Assembly: GCA_030142905.1 (NCBI GenBank)
Contig: JASJOG010000010.1
Coordinates: 3,565,001-3,629,000, forward strand
From: Heliopora coerulea
Taxonomy: Eukaryota; Cnidaria; Anthozoa; Scleralcyonacea; Helioporidae
DNA: 64,000 nt
Direction of reading: 5' to 3'
Part shown: in pieces, positions 1-14,300 of the stretch
Position numbering within the stretch: the first letter of the stretch is position 1
Layout: each line of letters begins with the position of its first letter
Made by a program: the position numbers and the translations under genes
The notes under the pieces: generated by a model
What the model was told of the DNA's origin: nothing
Databases searched by the model: none
What the model saw: only the letters and a program-made list of their open reading frames with translations

Positions 1-92
1 GATTCGTCACATTTTTTCTCCCACGTATCAATATACAATACCCAGAGTTTTATAATTTTTCCTCAAACGTTAGTATCTTGTTTTCTTCTTCG

Positions 93-1496
93 GTAGCCTG
101 CGAAGCAGGCGCTCTAGGTGGAGGCGGGGCGAAGCGTTGGAAGACTGCCTGCAACCATCACCCCACTTTTTGAAATACGCCCCTTTATTAAAATAACTAA
201 CCTCATTCATAACCTGTCAAATACATGTCAAATGAAAAGCAATCAAAACGAAGCTGATAATTAGATTACACAAGCTAATTATGGACTCCCGTGGAAACTT
301 CTTGTCCTGTCCGCACCTTCACTGATATCAGGACAAGCTCTTGTCATGCGAACTTCAAAAATGCATGCTGAACGTGGCTGAATGCAGGCTTTGGTCCATA
401 GCGCTTGGTTTGGTTCATGTTGGCCCATAGAATTTTGCTTGCGAAGATGTATGGTAATTTCTAAAGCTATGTTTTTCTCTGAAATTTAGCAATATTATAT
501 TGATTCTCACTTCACATTTCATGAAGGTGTTCTTATATTAATCAATTAATGTCGGAAAAAATCGTGTTTGTCGGAAAAATGTTGCCCTTGGCCACCCCTA
601 AAATATCAGAGCCACGACGCCCTTGGGACGCCGGCTGTTTTAAAGTGACGGCGAAATCGCAAAATGTCAGCTTTACCGTATCGAATTTCAACCATTCTCT
701 TCCAAAGTAATTTTACTTACGCTTGGCTTGTGCTCTCCAGTATCTCAATAATTTTATCTTTTTGTCTATCCAAAGTTGCAGCATGGGAAGTATCAACAAT
801 ACAGTTTTCTGTCTCCTTACAATAAGGCTGACAAAATGCGCTGTCTCCGAAAAGACAAAAGATTCTTTAAACAACACGCAGTTATTCCAAGATTATCTGC
901 TTCCGTAAACTCGTCTTTGATGATGCTAGAAAGCGGGCAAATGACGAAAGGAGACACATTCCATCTACAATTCTGCTTGCATGGCTGGTCAATATCAGAA
1001 TATCGATATGTCAAACTTTTACAAAAGCCTGTGAAATAATCAGAAAGGTTTGAGTATTGCCGAAATGTGAGAGTAGTTATCTAACGTTTCGAGCGAAGGC
1101 CCTTCGTCAGAGAGAAAAAACCAAAAAGCCTGTTGGATGAACTGCTTATTCAGCAGAGGGCAAGTTATGGCCATTCTCTTTTCATCCTTCAATGCAATAA
1201 TTTGGGTAGAGCTTCCTCAAAGCTTTCGAATAACTTCGTCCAATATCACCAATACACTTTCGGTCACTGTTGTAGCCACGTTTATTACATTTACACCAAC
1301 ATGCATTCACGGCAAATTCCAAAACCTAGTTAATCAATCCCTCAGAATCAAGCTGATTGACATGTTTGTTTTTCTTACCCAATGAGAATTTTCCGTACGC
1401 TCCGTACGCATAAATCAGAAAAGTGGGGTGATGGTTGCAGGCGGTCTTTCAACGCTTCGTCTCGCCTCCAACCAGAGCGCCTGCTTCGTGGGCTAC
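93..1496. mobile_element. Non-autonomous DNA element with long terminal inverted repeats
   Basis: gtagcctgcgaagcaggcgc at 93 and its complement ending at 1496 start inverted arms of about 80 bp that include the shared core gcctgcaaccatcacccc. The interior has no transposase. It carries a hairpin-rich patch at 1091-1114 (gtttcgagcgaagg, then cccttcgtcag). Class unknown; short imperfect similarity of the flanks (ttcttcg / ttctttg) may be a target duplication. Confidence 0.72.
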
Positions 1497-2138
1497 TTCT
1501 TTGCCTATGCGCTACATGTTAAACTTCTTTATTTTGTTAGAAATTGCCAATTAAGCTTTAATTCTAATTTTGATACCACTGTTGTCTTATTAAGCTAATG
1601 CGTCATTGACAAACGTTACTGAAATGTTTTGCTGTTACTGCTCTGACAAACCAACTGACTGCTGCAGTCTGTTGATTCGTCATTGCGATCAGTGTGACAT
1701 GATAAACCGACACATTTACCTGTATGTCGCCCACGAAATTACTGCAGTCTCTAAGCATATGCAGTGCAGGTGTAGCCCAAGCAGAATGTATTTGAATTTG
1801 TTGGTGTCGATTCCACAGATGTGATGCAACAGGCCATGTTATATATCAACCTACATATAGTCTGACTTCAGTGATCAAGCTAGTTAATACAAACGATGTT
1901 ATCACGCACTTCTACCGCATACACCGTGCATGCCTATAGGCCACTGACCTGATACAGATCAAACTTTTCTTCGGGTTTAGGCGCGCAAAACCGAACACAT
2001 TTTCAGAAAATAGTGCACGTATTTTTGTCCTCGCAATAGTTATTTTGAGAACGCGTCCAACAGCTCAACTCAGTTTAGGAACCACCTAATTGCCTGGGCA
2101 GCTTCTTGGTAATTCTTTTTCTTATTTATTTACGATAG

Positions 2139-2385
2139 ATTTTCGAGGTCGACTTGGAGTATATATCAACCTGGTTAACATACGACCACCTCCGACGGAT
2201 GTGCGATGATCATGTCATAGGCTTACCAGACCAATCGATCGTAGATGTAGCACTACCGCCAAATGATCCTGAAAGGAAATCGGTGATCTACGAAGTGCCA
2301 TTTCCCTTTAATATCATGAAGATTCTTAGCCGCTCAAAGCGAGCTGAGCTCCTGTTTTCGACCTTAATCGAGAACGACAGATCAG
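2139..2385 (+). CDS. SZT2: SZT2 exon 1 of window
   Basis: Acceptor follows tttacgatag; donor is cag|gtatca. The frame starts in phase 0 and ends in phase 1. It encodes [12 protein letters not shown] and then [18 protein letters not shown], matching the SZT2 block that in vertebrates reads as a HEIPFHFDLM-type motif. An upstream exon must exist outside the window, because nothing coding is seen in 1-2138. Confidence 0.8.
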
Positions 2386-5300
2386 GTATCACTTACTGTA
2401 TTTTGGGTTTATTTCTTCTTTTCAAGATATTTAAACATGGCAATTGAAGTAGCGGATGCAAATCGGCATAAAGCCATCACAGGGGAGTCAAACATGAGAG
2501 TACTTGGCGAGTGAAGGTGCCAATGTCGAGAAAAATGGATTAAATACACTACACCTTTAAATTTTCTTCGACAATTCATCCGTTTTCATTCGTAAGGTGT
2601 GAACTAAATCTTGTCAAAAATGCACGGCACTAGTAAAGACCTTTACCGTATCACATGTTTCAAATTTTTTGTTCAAACAGAAGTCCGCTTAGACTTGTAG
2701 ACATATGATTTATACACTCTCTGAACCATACAAATTCTGCTATTCGTATTATCTTTATCTTTACCATTTGTTGGAAACATGTAAAACCTACAATACTTTA
2801 GTACCTCGATGGGCTCGACATGTGCTCAGCTCAAAACTTAAACAGACTAGCGGACGATTGTGGGGTTACAATTTGAGATTAGAATTTATTCGTTGATTAC
2901 AAATCATCATTTGGGCGTAGACGAGAGTTTGGGCTACGGTTGAGATTAAAGTGATGTTTAGGACCAGGGTTTTCTTTAGAATTCGGATAAATTATGTGGA
3001 CATTGAGCCAGAGTTTGAACAAGTTGTGCAGCTATCAATCAAGAAAGATCGACTATTTGGTTACTATACTAGTTGCAAGTTAAACGAAGCTTATTTCTAG
3101 TGGTTTTGCAATCCCATTGGAGAACCTCCATCCAAACCATTTTACTAAGGGTACAAGCTGTTTCACGACCCATAATGTTGAACACAATATTACCGTCCAT
3201 AACTATCGTAACCGTAATTAATAAGTTTTTCCAGTTGAAATTCAAGTACAAATAGTCCGTCACTTAATTAGGGCAAGATCAAATTATGTTACCTGTGAGC
3301 TCATACACGTCGAAAATTTTATTTGGAAAAAGTTTTTTAAAAAGGATATTTCGTTTTTTATTTCATTAGTTTCATCCAGGTCTTCATGCCGTCGGGCAAA
3401 CGACGTTTTCTTCGATTACATTTTGGAACGTGTGGACCGACTTCATGAAAGAAAGCTGACACTCACTCTTGAAGATTCGCAGCGGTTCTCAAGTCTAATC
3501 CGAAGTGGACGTGGAAGGGGAAAACATGACAAAAATGTCACTTGGCGGTGTTTTGCTAGAGTTGATAACGGCCATTTGCTATTGACATTTCTACCCGCTT
3601 CTTATCAGTCCTTACAGAACTTTGCGAAAGCTCCAACGGAGCTAAAAGGAGAGAGAAGTAACAGTGAACATACTTCGTTACCAACGAGAGAATCATTTGA
3701 AACTGGTTACTCTGACCACCTTGATGGCGATACTTCCAAGGAAACGTTTGGAAAGTTTTGGTGTAGAAGAAGAAGAAGTGGTAAGCGAAGTTGCGTGGAT
3801 CTCTCTGTATTTGTCTTCGACTTCGCTCTGTCATCCCTCACTGAGAGTGGTTTGTCTAATGATCGAGATCTGGTTAACACCATACTATTGGATTACAGGA
3901 ATAAACTTGATCAATTCGACCAAGTCTCGTTGCTAGACAAATCGAAAGAGCTTCGTTCACATTGCCTGGCTATCTACGAGCTGTTCTTGTGGTGTTTTGT
4001 TTCCACCGTATTTGAGAGCTTACGGCGGAGCGAGCATGTGGACGATGACAATTTGGAGGAAGTGCTGGCCATTTGTGGAGACCTAATACCGGAAGAGATA
4101 GACATCACAGAGTTTCTAGGAAATATTTGCAGTCACATTAAGCAACCTGCAAAGAGTGCATCGCCGAAATCTTACTCCTCGGACGAAGACGATTTGTTTG
4201 AGAACAATGGGCGACAACATGAAGAAAGTGCTATTAATTTTCTTAGAAGCAACTGCGATTCTAGCGTAACCTCTTCCCAGTTGGATGGAAAGTGTGAGGA
4301 GCTAAGTGGACTGCATGACTTCATACAGAGAAAATTTTCTACTTTACTCGGTAAATATTTCGCACCAATTCCGAACAAGAGAGATCACTATTTTTACAGT
4401 CCACATTTCCGTGACATTTCCTCTCAGGTAAGACGTTGGTGTGACATATTTCTCTCTCCATACCGAAGAACATAAAAGTAACAACATCTTCGGCGTTTTA
4501 TCTTATCACACGTGTTGGGTTTCTGTTTGTTAACAATGTATGAGTTAATTCCTGTATAGAAAAATTGCAAAACAATATTACCATTTAACTGTGATAAGCA
4601 TTGTTCGTAATAGTAGAAAATAGAAAAATGTAACTTTTAATGGGAATTTATTTACCGTCTGTTGTGAAAGTCCTCTCTCTACTCCACCCTTTCCCAATCT
4701 GTATTTCGACGACAAAGATAACAGTGTCTGACAGCTCACGAGGTCTATATAAAATGAATGTATTAAATAAATTAAATCGTACTTCCTAATCTACTTGCTT
4801 TTTAAAAGAAATAACAATGCCGTTATAGGGTCACTAATTGGAGCCAAACTACGTTCCACAACAACAGAATTCTCAGTATTGTTTAAGCTTTACCGTATTG
4901 TAGTGACAGTTTATAACAAGCTCAATTAAACTGACCGTTATTTAACTTTCTTTATCTTAACATCTTCCCCGTTATTGTACCATGCCTCTCATTACTTCTG
5001 TTTCAACAAAAGGGAAATTTTTGCTTTCTTTTTCGCTGCTTCGGCAGTCTATAAGATACCAAAGTTAGACCTGAATTTCCAAAGAGAAATGTTTAGAAAT
5101 TTTTATGGTGAAAACAATTGTTGTAGGATTGTAAATTCAGCTTGCTATTTTCTGAACAATAGTCTGATGATGATGAAATTGGAGAAGATTCCATTGATAC
5201 TGGCAGCGAGGCTGGTTTCGATGTTGTATTCGAGAGTGAAGAGGAGAAACTAGGTGCAGATGAAGAATGTGGTGGAGATTATCTTCTGGATCAACATGAC

Positions 5301-8300
5301 AAGAATGCTGATGATGAAGATGGTCCTTGTGCTTACGACAATCTGGGGAGTGGAGAGGACAAAATTTCTGATTATCCATCTGATAGGTCTGATTTTCAAA
5401 GTTCAGTTGAGGATACGCACGTAATGAAAGAACTGCGTGATTTGGAAGAACAATACAACGTGCCATTGTTCCTAAACTTGAGCTGTACAATAAGAGATAG
5501 AAGCCACTTATCAAGCACGATGGTCAGTACGCCGGCAGAATATCTTCCTGTGTGTTTAGGTGAGTTATGTAGGTTTGAGATATTCAGAATCATGATATTT
5601 CAGCAGCTAGCCCGATGGAGCCGTATGTATGTTTGTTTGTAAAATAACGTAACTTGTACGCGAGCTCTGATTGGTTAACACCCGCATCCAAACGTAAAGT
5701 ATAGTATACTGAAGTTTGTTTAGCACGTTCAGTCCTATCATTTTATGAAAGAAACACATAACGCCATTTGTGTGTTTGAATACTGTGATTCAAACACTTG
5801 GTATGTTGCTGGACCTTCAAATAGCTTAAAAAATACATGCTTGTTTTCCCTCTTTGTAACTGCATTGAAGTGGCTTCACTTTGTTATCCAGGGTTCGGTC
5901 TTCGTAAACTTGGCTCTGATTAGTAGTTGATGATTGTAGTTGGAGAGTTGCTTACTTCATCATTGTGTTTATTAAGTTAACTAATTTTCATCTCGACTTT
6001 CGAAAAGCTAAAACCACTCGCCGAGCGGTTCGTTTCTTTTTTTTGGTTTTTTTTTTTTAACGCTTTTCTCAAGTCTCGCAACATCCCGCGTGTTTGGATC
6101 ACAGTATAGGAACACGGGAATCCATTTGATATTTCTTAACTGTTACTTGTAATCTCTCCGGGAGTGTTACAAACATAGCACTATCTCCCGTCTCTAAGTA
6201 ATAAGTTTCCGGAATTGTCGTTTGGAAAATTTGTAAATTTTATTTTTCAGTGCCGTTGTACTTAATCGTGAAATGTTTATATTTGCAAAAGAGGCTTAAT
6301 TTATGTAAACCGAATAAAACAAACTGCAACCAACGCCACCAAAGGGCAATTTGGTATAGCCTCACTTGTTTAAAAGTTGAATGTAGCTGCAATAGACTTC
6401 CGAGATGATCTGAAACATTACATTATTTCTGTACGATTCGTAATTTTGCCCTTAGAGGAGTCTTTTAAATCCCAGAACAGATTCTGTCAGAATCTATTCA
6501 AATAGTAACAACGCTGGCCAATCCAATTCAGAAAAACTTTGTTACTCTTTTATTTATTACTTGGCAACTTGAACTATGATTGGAGATCAGGAAAGATTAC
6601 AGGTACAAAGCTTGCCATCCTACTGAAAATTCTCAGTATTACCATGCTCTTCATGAGCTATAGAGTCTCTTCTGCTCAATATGACAAAATGGCGGCCCAC
6701 ATCTTGAACTTACGTGTACGGAAATTTTAACTGATGACTTCACCTTTTTTTATCTTTAGCGGATATATTGGATCAAGCCAAAAGAGACCCTGACCAGTGT
6801 ATCGATACTTCTATCTCCTCTTTGTTAATCACCCTTGATTTGATCTGCCTGGTGCCTCCTCGAGAGCCAGATTATTCCCGCTTTAAAAACAGGGGTTATT
6901 GTCAGACTCGTTCAAACTCTGTGTCGTCGATGAGTTCTATATCCGATACTCCACAGGAAAAAATCGTTCGTTTTGATGAGATCACTGGTGCTAACAAGTC
7001 TGTTTCCGTAACTGCGTCCCACGACAGAGACACCAAGTAAGAAACTTTTCCTTTTATTGTGATTATAAATCCTTAAATTCAAAGATTTTATTATTTTTGT
7101 CTTTTAACCAGTCATAGCAAGAAGGGAATATTTGAGTCGAGCATATAAAAGTGACCTTGTGGTCTATCTAATCATAATTCAAAATCTAACATTAATAGCT
7201 AGTTCCCCTTACTACGTCAGCTGAATACAACTACCAGAAAACTTTGCGGTTTTTTCATTTTCATGCAAACATTGATTTCCTAAAGCGAATGGAACGACAA
7301 TTGCTGCTTTTAATATTAAGAACAAGATTACGAAATGTATTCTGGTAATTGTAAATCAGCAGATGTACAAGGGGAGCCGGCCATTTTGACCTGAGATATT
7401 TTAAAATTTAGGAATGAAAATTAAATTTATCTTCGCATTTAAATTTGAGCGACACACATCAGATGACGTATAAAGTAAAACCTTGAGAAAATATTTTACT
7501 TTACAGATGTATTTAGTTTCTCTTCAATACATTGTTTGACCAAATCATGCTAAACTCGGCCCATGATCCGAAATCACTAATTGAATCAAGTGTCTTTAAA
7601 GAAACATCTCACCATTCAGCGTTCTTCGTTTTTTATCATGTAGGCATATTTCGCTAAAATATTAATATCTCATCTGCTGGAGAAAATTGGCTAGGATGTG
7701 ATGTGTAACAATAACGACTGAGTTGCTGGGCCGGCATTGGTTGCTTTCATAGTTCCAGTTCATGTCCGAATTTTGAAAATCAGGAAAAATGATTTGGAAA
7801 AATAGCGTTGAAGGTAAACGCAAAATTTACCAATGGTTGCTTCATTTGCATGTCTTTCAACACAGACAGTCACTAGAGCACAGTGAAAGTGACAAAAACA
7901 GTTCATTCACATAAGGCAGTAAATTTTCGTTTCGTATACTGTTTGAAGAAAGAAAAAAATACTCGCAGTTTGCGAAATTTACTTCGACGAACAAAATCTT
8001 GTAAACTCAATATTTAAACTATAAAACAAGACGAAATTGACCACGGTAATATTTTGAGTTTATTTCAAAATTTTGTTAGATTTGACAATAACCCTATGGG
8101 CGCTGGGTCAACCTTTTCGAAGTATGCCACAGTAATACTTTTATCCAGAAATTGCTCAGAAGACTACTAAATTTATACCTGCGGCCAATTCTGGAACCGA
8201 AATCCAAAGTTTACTTGAAATCAAACATGAGCGGGTTGTTACACCATTTGCTGTTCATTACCAGAAAATATACTGACATTAACGCCAACCTCGAAGTCAT

Positions 8301-11300
8301 TAAGGCAAGAATACATTCATTTTATCCGATCGACATTCATTACCGTAGATACGCAACCATTTGCAACGAAGGGCATTCCATAGCGCCAACAGACGACCAT
8401 TAACACCGTTCTATTATACATCAGAGATAATAAAATTTCAATTAGGCAAGATATTTCTTTTGCGTAATTGAAATTTTATTACCCCTAATATATAGTAGAA
8501 TGGTGTTAATGGTCGTCTGTTGGCGCTATGGAATAACCTTTGATGCAAATGGTTGCGTATCTACGCTAATGAATGTCGATTGAATAAAATGAATGTATTT
8601 TCGCATTAACGAGTTTGAGGTTGGCGTTAATGATAGTACATTTTTTGGTAATGAACAGCAAAAGGTGTAATAGGATGCTGATGGCACATTAGCAGTACAT
8701 GTGTCTTCCACCTCTGGAACAATGGCTGGACTCAGGCTCTTTGCAGTTGCGGTATAGAGTTACCTTGGTAACTTTAAGAGTGTTCTCCAGTTCGTTTCTG
8801 CCAAGCTTCGCAAATTTTCTCCGGTTACACTTTGGTTTCCTCACGTTGAAACATTGAACCAATGAGAAGTGGCCCTTTCTGGATCTCTGGGTAGAACATT
8901 TTAGTTACAGCAGACAGAGTTATCCTGTTTAATTGGAGATACTTTAATATATTTGTACTTATTCACAACGTTTCAGTTTATCAAAGAGAAACGGTAGGTT
9001 ACCAAGATATTTTCTAGCCATATGGCTGGTTCTTTGGTTAACTACAACCATCTAAATATGACGTGAAATTGTCATTGCACTGTATGAGAAAGTGATGAAT
9101 TAACTTGATGAACAAAGTTTGAAGTGACAGAATAAAATGTTGAATCAGTTACGAACGGGATTTTTTGTTTGTTTTATTTTTAGCAAGAAAGTATCCTTGA
9201 CCTCAAGGGGGGTATTTTGATTCGCACATTGTTGGTACTAGTTTTTTTCTTGTTCTTGTTTAGTTATACTGGATCAAATTTGTCGCGTGTTCAAACAGAG
9301 AGCATTCTCGACATGAAAGATAATATTAACTGGCTTTTGCGGGACGAAATCGTGTTTTCATTGTGTCATGCTCCGTCCATAAATCTATCAATGCTTGAAA
9401 GCGTTACTCAGCATATTCAGGAGTCTCAGACGCTGGAGTTGAAATCCAGTAGATTTAGTTCCATTAGGCTAGACTTTGTTTTGGACGCTGAACAGAGCTT
9501 AGAAACATTTGTTAAAGAACTGGATAAGATACGGATCGGCGGTTGCCAGTTGTCAAATCTAGGAAATTACTACTACCTTCGACTATCATCCTCAACTTCA
9601 CTCCATGTCCTACCCAGAAGCTCACTGGAATTGAACACGATGGATCCGTTGAGCACAGGCAACGAAGAACTGAGTAAAGCCGAAAGCGAAGTCAATGAAG
9701 ACGATTCATTAGTTGACTTCACGGCGGGTTTTAGTAGCGATAGCCATTCCGCTTCGCATGCAGAAGAGGAAATGAAGATGCATGTTGTAAGATCCTCTAT
9801 GGGCTACCACTCACAGTCACGTGATAGCTTTTCTGAGTTGTGGCTTATCTTAAAGAAGACAGAGTCTGACGTATTGGATGTATTTTTTCACACAAGGTAT
9901 GGGAATGGTGAACTGTAAAACGACCATATGAGGTCAGAGTATCTCTTTCATACTTGCTCCTCGGATAACTGCACAGTACGTTCATCTGAATGTATTTTGA
10001 TCGCACTTGATTGGTACAGTAAAATATGTTTCTCTTTGCCCTTAATTGCGTTGCTAGTGCTCCTTCTGTTGTATTTACACAACACGACTGGTTGCTTACC
10101 AGTCTTGAATCTCGTGGTATTACTCAAAAGCAGTACGTTTCTTTTTATGGGCCGGCAGTTCAGGACAGGAGACGTAAGATGGAGATAAATAAGAGAACCA
10201 ACCTTGTGACTAAAAGCTGACTATGTTAGGTCTCTTATTTTTCGTTTTATATTTGTTCTGACAACTGTCATTCTTCTTTTCCCACCTGATCGGTCATGGT
10301 AGTTTTAGCTTTTTACAAATAATCTTGACAAGTGAATGTAAAACCAAGTCTAGTAGGCGTTGTTGTTGTTGTGGGTGGTGATGGCAGTGGTTCTTGTTGT
10401 TGCTGCTGATGTTGTTGATGTTGTTGTTGTTGCTGTTATTACTTTTTCTTATTATTAACTCTTTCCCGGCAGAATGTCTCCCCTTGACGAGTAAAATCAT
10501 CAGGCGTTAACCAAAGTAAAATAATGTGTTGCTGACACTGGATTTTATTTTTACATGTTACTTTCATATTATCTTACCATTAAATTATATTCTTATTTGT
10601 CTTATTATTACACTTATTACTGTTATTTTTATCATTACCATTATTTATTATTATTATTATTATTATTACATTTATTGTTATTACCGTTGTAATTACCATT
10701 ATTTTTCTTTTGGTTCATTAATTCTCGGCAGTTAGCAATTCAATTACATTTTTGTAGAATATCTCTAACGCTTCAAACTAATCGTAATTATTAGTTGTAA
10801 TTATTATTTTCACATTTATTTTCCACATTATTGAATCATTACCATAATTACAGGTCAAAACGCTCGCGTGTGTTATTGGGATTTACATCTACTAAACCAC
10901 TAACAAGGAACGAGAAAATAAATTTTCCTCTCGGCGAACCGGAGGGCTGTATTTAATTTCGAGTTTGCTGTTCATGAAGCAGTGGATGTTAATGCCGATA
11001 ACATAAGAACAAAGGGTGGTTTAAGTATTTTGATATTTAATTTTAGTATGTTGCTTGAAGTAAACCATTGCAGAAAAAGTTAAATTTCAAAATGAAGGCA
11101 CATCATGATTGCATACGAAGGTGCTGATGGCACAGCGATAGGATACGTGTCATTCACCACTGTGACTAGGGTTCGCTTCGCGTTCTGTGCAGTTGTAAAA
11201 CTAATAAAAATAATAAAAGCAGAGAAGTGAATGTTAATTTTTAACATTATCATGCGATATCGTGTCTCTGAAGCATACTTTATGGTGCTTTTTTATAGTC

Positions 11301-14300
11301 CTTATTTCATATAGTCTTGTTTATGTTCGTCTCGGTACAAAGTTGGTGAACAGTGTATTGATAGGGTTTCTTCTTCAGGTACAATTGTGTTTGCAGCTTG
11401 TCAACTTTTCGATTTTCTTTCAGGGAAGGCCATGAAGGAGAGTATTATTATTTATTCACAGAAGCGACCAATGAAGTCAAAAAGTTGTGCCATCTTGTGA
11501 ACCAGGTACTTACGTTGCAATTGACCATTTTCATTCTTCGTAATATGACGTCCTTTTGCACCACGCACGGCCTCTAGCTGATGCTGGCTTGCTTATAGCC
11601 AACATTTTTTTACAGGAACTATTGCTTCGATATGTTTATGACACACGAATTTGTCATCCACTCTTACAACCTAAATCTGATGAAGACATCTGGAACGAAA
11701 CCTGGTCTTATTCCACATCTCCTCATTCGGTTCCTGATGTACGAGATGGTATGTTTCTATTTTTATTGTGATTTCCTCTAGAATGGCTTCTTGGAGATGT
11801 TTATAAGATTGAATTTAGTCGTCTCAGTGAAGATATTCATGTTAACATCTTTGTGGTGATTGTTTAATCTACTTGGGTCAGTGAGCTTGATTTCCATATC
11901 TGGAATGCGAACTCCCAGTCATTTGACCGGGCAAAGAATGAAACCAAGATGGCTGCCCATGAAGGGTGATTCTGTACGTCAGTTTCAGTTCTCTTCGCAG
12001 TCTTCTACGTCAGTTCCAGTCCTTTCCTTGACTTTAATCTTCAGTTTTTGTTTGGTTCGGCTTCGAAAACATTCACAACCATGGGAAAAGTGTTCAGACG
12101 AAATATTACTGGACCAATTTTACATATTCGAATATTAAAAAGAGTCATTATTGCCGTGTGGCCTAAGAACTGTGCTAAATTGTCTAAAGGTGGTAAACTT
12201 ACGGTAAATAGAGGTCCTGCATTTAGTAGTTTGCTATAGTAATTTTTCGAGACCGTTTTGTCAGGTTTCTTGTTAGTTTGAAAATTTATTTTCGTGAAAA
12301 TATGTAACCTGTAACTCGGTTTGACTTTTTCGAAATATATTTGAAACTCTCGAACTCATTTCTGTCTTTTGGAGAAATGTTTTGGGTGTGTTTTCAGAGA
12401 AAACTCTTCAGAAAATGTAAAAAGTCGCGTGGGTGACTAAAACTGGCGTACAAGACCGCATAGGAGACAAAAACTGACGTAAAAAATTGCCCTCCAGGGG
12501 CGGCCATCTTAGCTTCACATTTCATTGACCAGTTAGCATTCCAGATATGGAAATCGAGTTCACTGACTTGGATTTGATCCTTTCCCGACAAGATGTGTGC
12601 GCTTGACGATAGTCATCGTCGTGTTTATCCAGAGTAAAATAATGGAAGACTGACTGATCCTGCCGGGCAACAGTTAATTCCTGAGTAAAAGCTTTTCGTC
12701 TTAGAGTCTGGGGTCACCATCTTTTTGAAGCGTTTGTTTATTCTGTTGCGGAGGTTTGCTCTTACATCGTATCGTGTTATAAAAATAAAATTTAATTTAT
12801 TTTCAGGTAGCAAAGTTGTCCATCCTGAATATCGTTTCCAGCCCGGCTATTTCAAATGTCCAGTACGGTGGTCCAAGAACTTCCCAATTCACTTCAGACT
12901 GAAAGGCAATACACCACGAAGGACGGCGGCCGAGAGAGCAATCAAGGCCTTGCAAACTGTTTTAGATAAATTCTCTTTGAATGAAACGACTCATATGTAC
13001 GTGTACAAGGAGAAAACAGGAGATATATATTACTTCAGGTAACGTCCATTTATGGGATATGTTTAGACAAATATATTTGCCTGTAGGTTTTGTGTGAGTT
13101 TGCATTTGCACGCATGTTTATTCGGGGACGTCTTGCAGAATGTTTCCCTGTTTTTAAGTAACTTTAGACTTCGGAAATTAGACATACAAGATAACTTTTG
13201 TGGAGACCGTCACAGTATGCGACTTACTTCATTTAATGATTAAGGTGTGCTAAAGGGTGAGATGAGGTGGGCTGAGACGATGCCATCGAACCTTCTTAAG
13301 GGCCTAAAAAAGGTTATAAATAGTTAAAAATCGCATCAAAATTAAGTTTTTTACAACACACAGTTCAAGTTAAAAGATATTCCAGGTATTTGCATATTGG
13401 TGGGAGGTTCGTTTGCTTCTGCTCAACAGGAAGCTCCCACCAAAACTAGTTTGATTGGATAAAAGACTCACCTCTTCGAAAATGACGCGAACGCCTCTGC
13501 TTTATTACTATAACACTGAAATCAGACAATTCACATATTATAGAATCATATGATAATCAATAGGCAATCTCACACTCTGTCGCTGTCTCGGTGTCTCTCT
13601 CGCTAGAACTACACCTTTGCCGTCGGAATTTAACGTTATAGGTCAACCAAGATAAACTTTTATTAAATGAATTCGTTTGATCAGCGTTTCAGAAGAACCC
13701 GCCCCTTCATCAAAATACGTTCATACAAGAGTTGAAAATTCCCAAAATGCACGAAATCTAAACTGATGAAAAATTTGCATAAATCATTAATAATCCGTTA
13801 AATTCACAAAAAATTACTCCTATTCCGGGCAAAAGATTCCAGTTTATTACCCCAAAATTCTCGTATATTTGTTCATAAAAGCTCATCTGGTCAACAGTTC
13901 TAAAATATGTCATCTTGAAAAAAAATCCATTATCGTGAAAACTCCACCATATATGATAACCATCCTTTACAATATTTATAATAGAGTCACGGGTTTGGTA
14001 CGTATGTGTTGATATACGTTAATGTGCATAGTCTAAGCTTCTAAGAGCAAAACAAAGATTTTGTTTGATTTCCGGAATTTTATTAAACTGCTTACATGTC
14101 AGGCATAAAATTCCGGAAAGCAAACAAAGTTTTTGTTTTGCTCTTACAAGCTTAGATTAAGCACATCAACGTGCATTAATACATTTTTTTACCTTGAAAC
14201 TTTGTTTTCTTACCTTGAAAAAGAAAAATCTTTTTTACCTTGTGTAGTTTGAACGAGTCGTTATGTGTGAGTAAGGAAGCTCAGGTAGAAGGTGACAACG

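Noticed and set aside
13680..13725. Motif resembling a hammerhead (GATGA ... GAAACGCTGATC on the - strand)
   Set aside because: First core base differs (UUGAUGA) and stem II does not pair convincingly.
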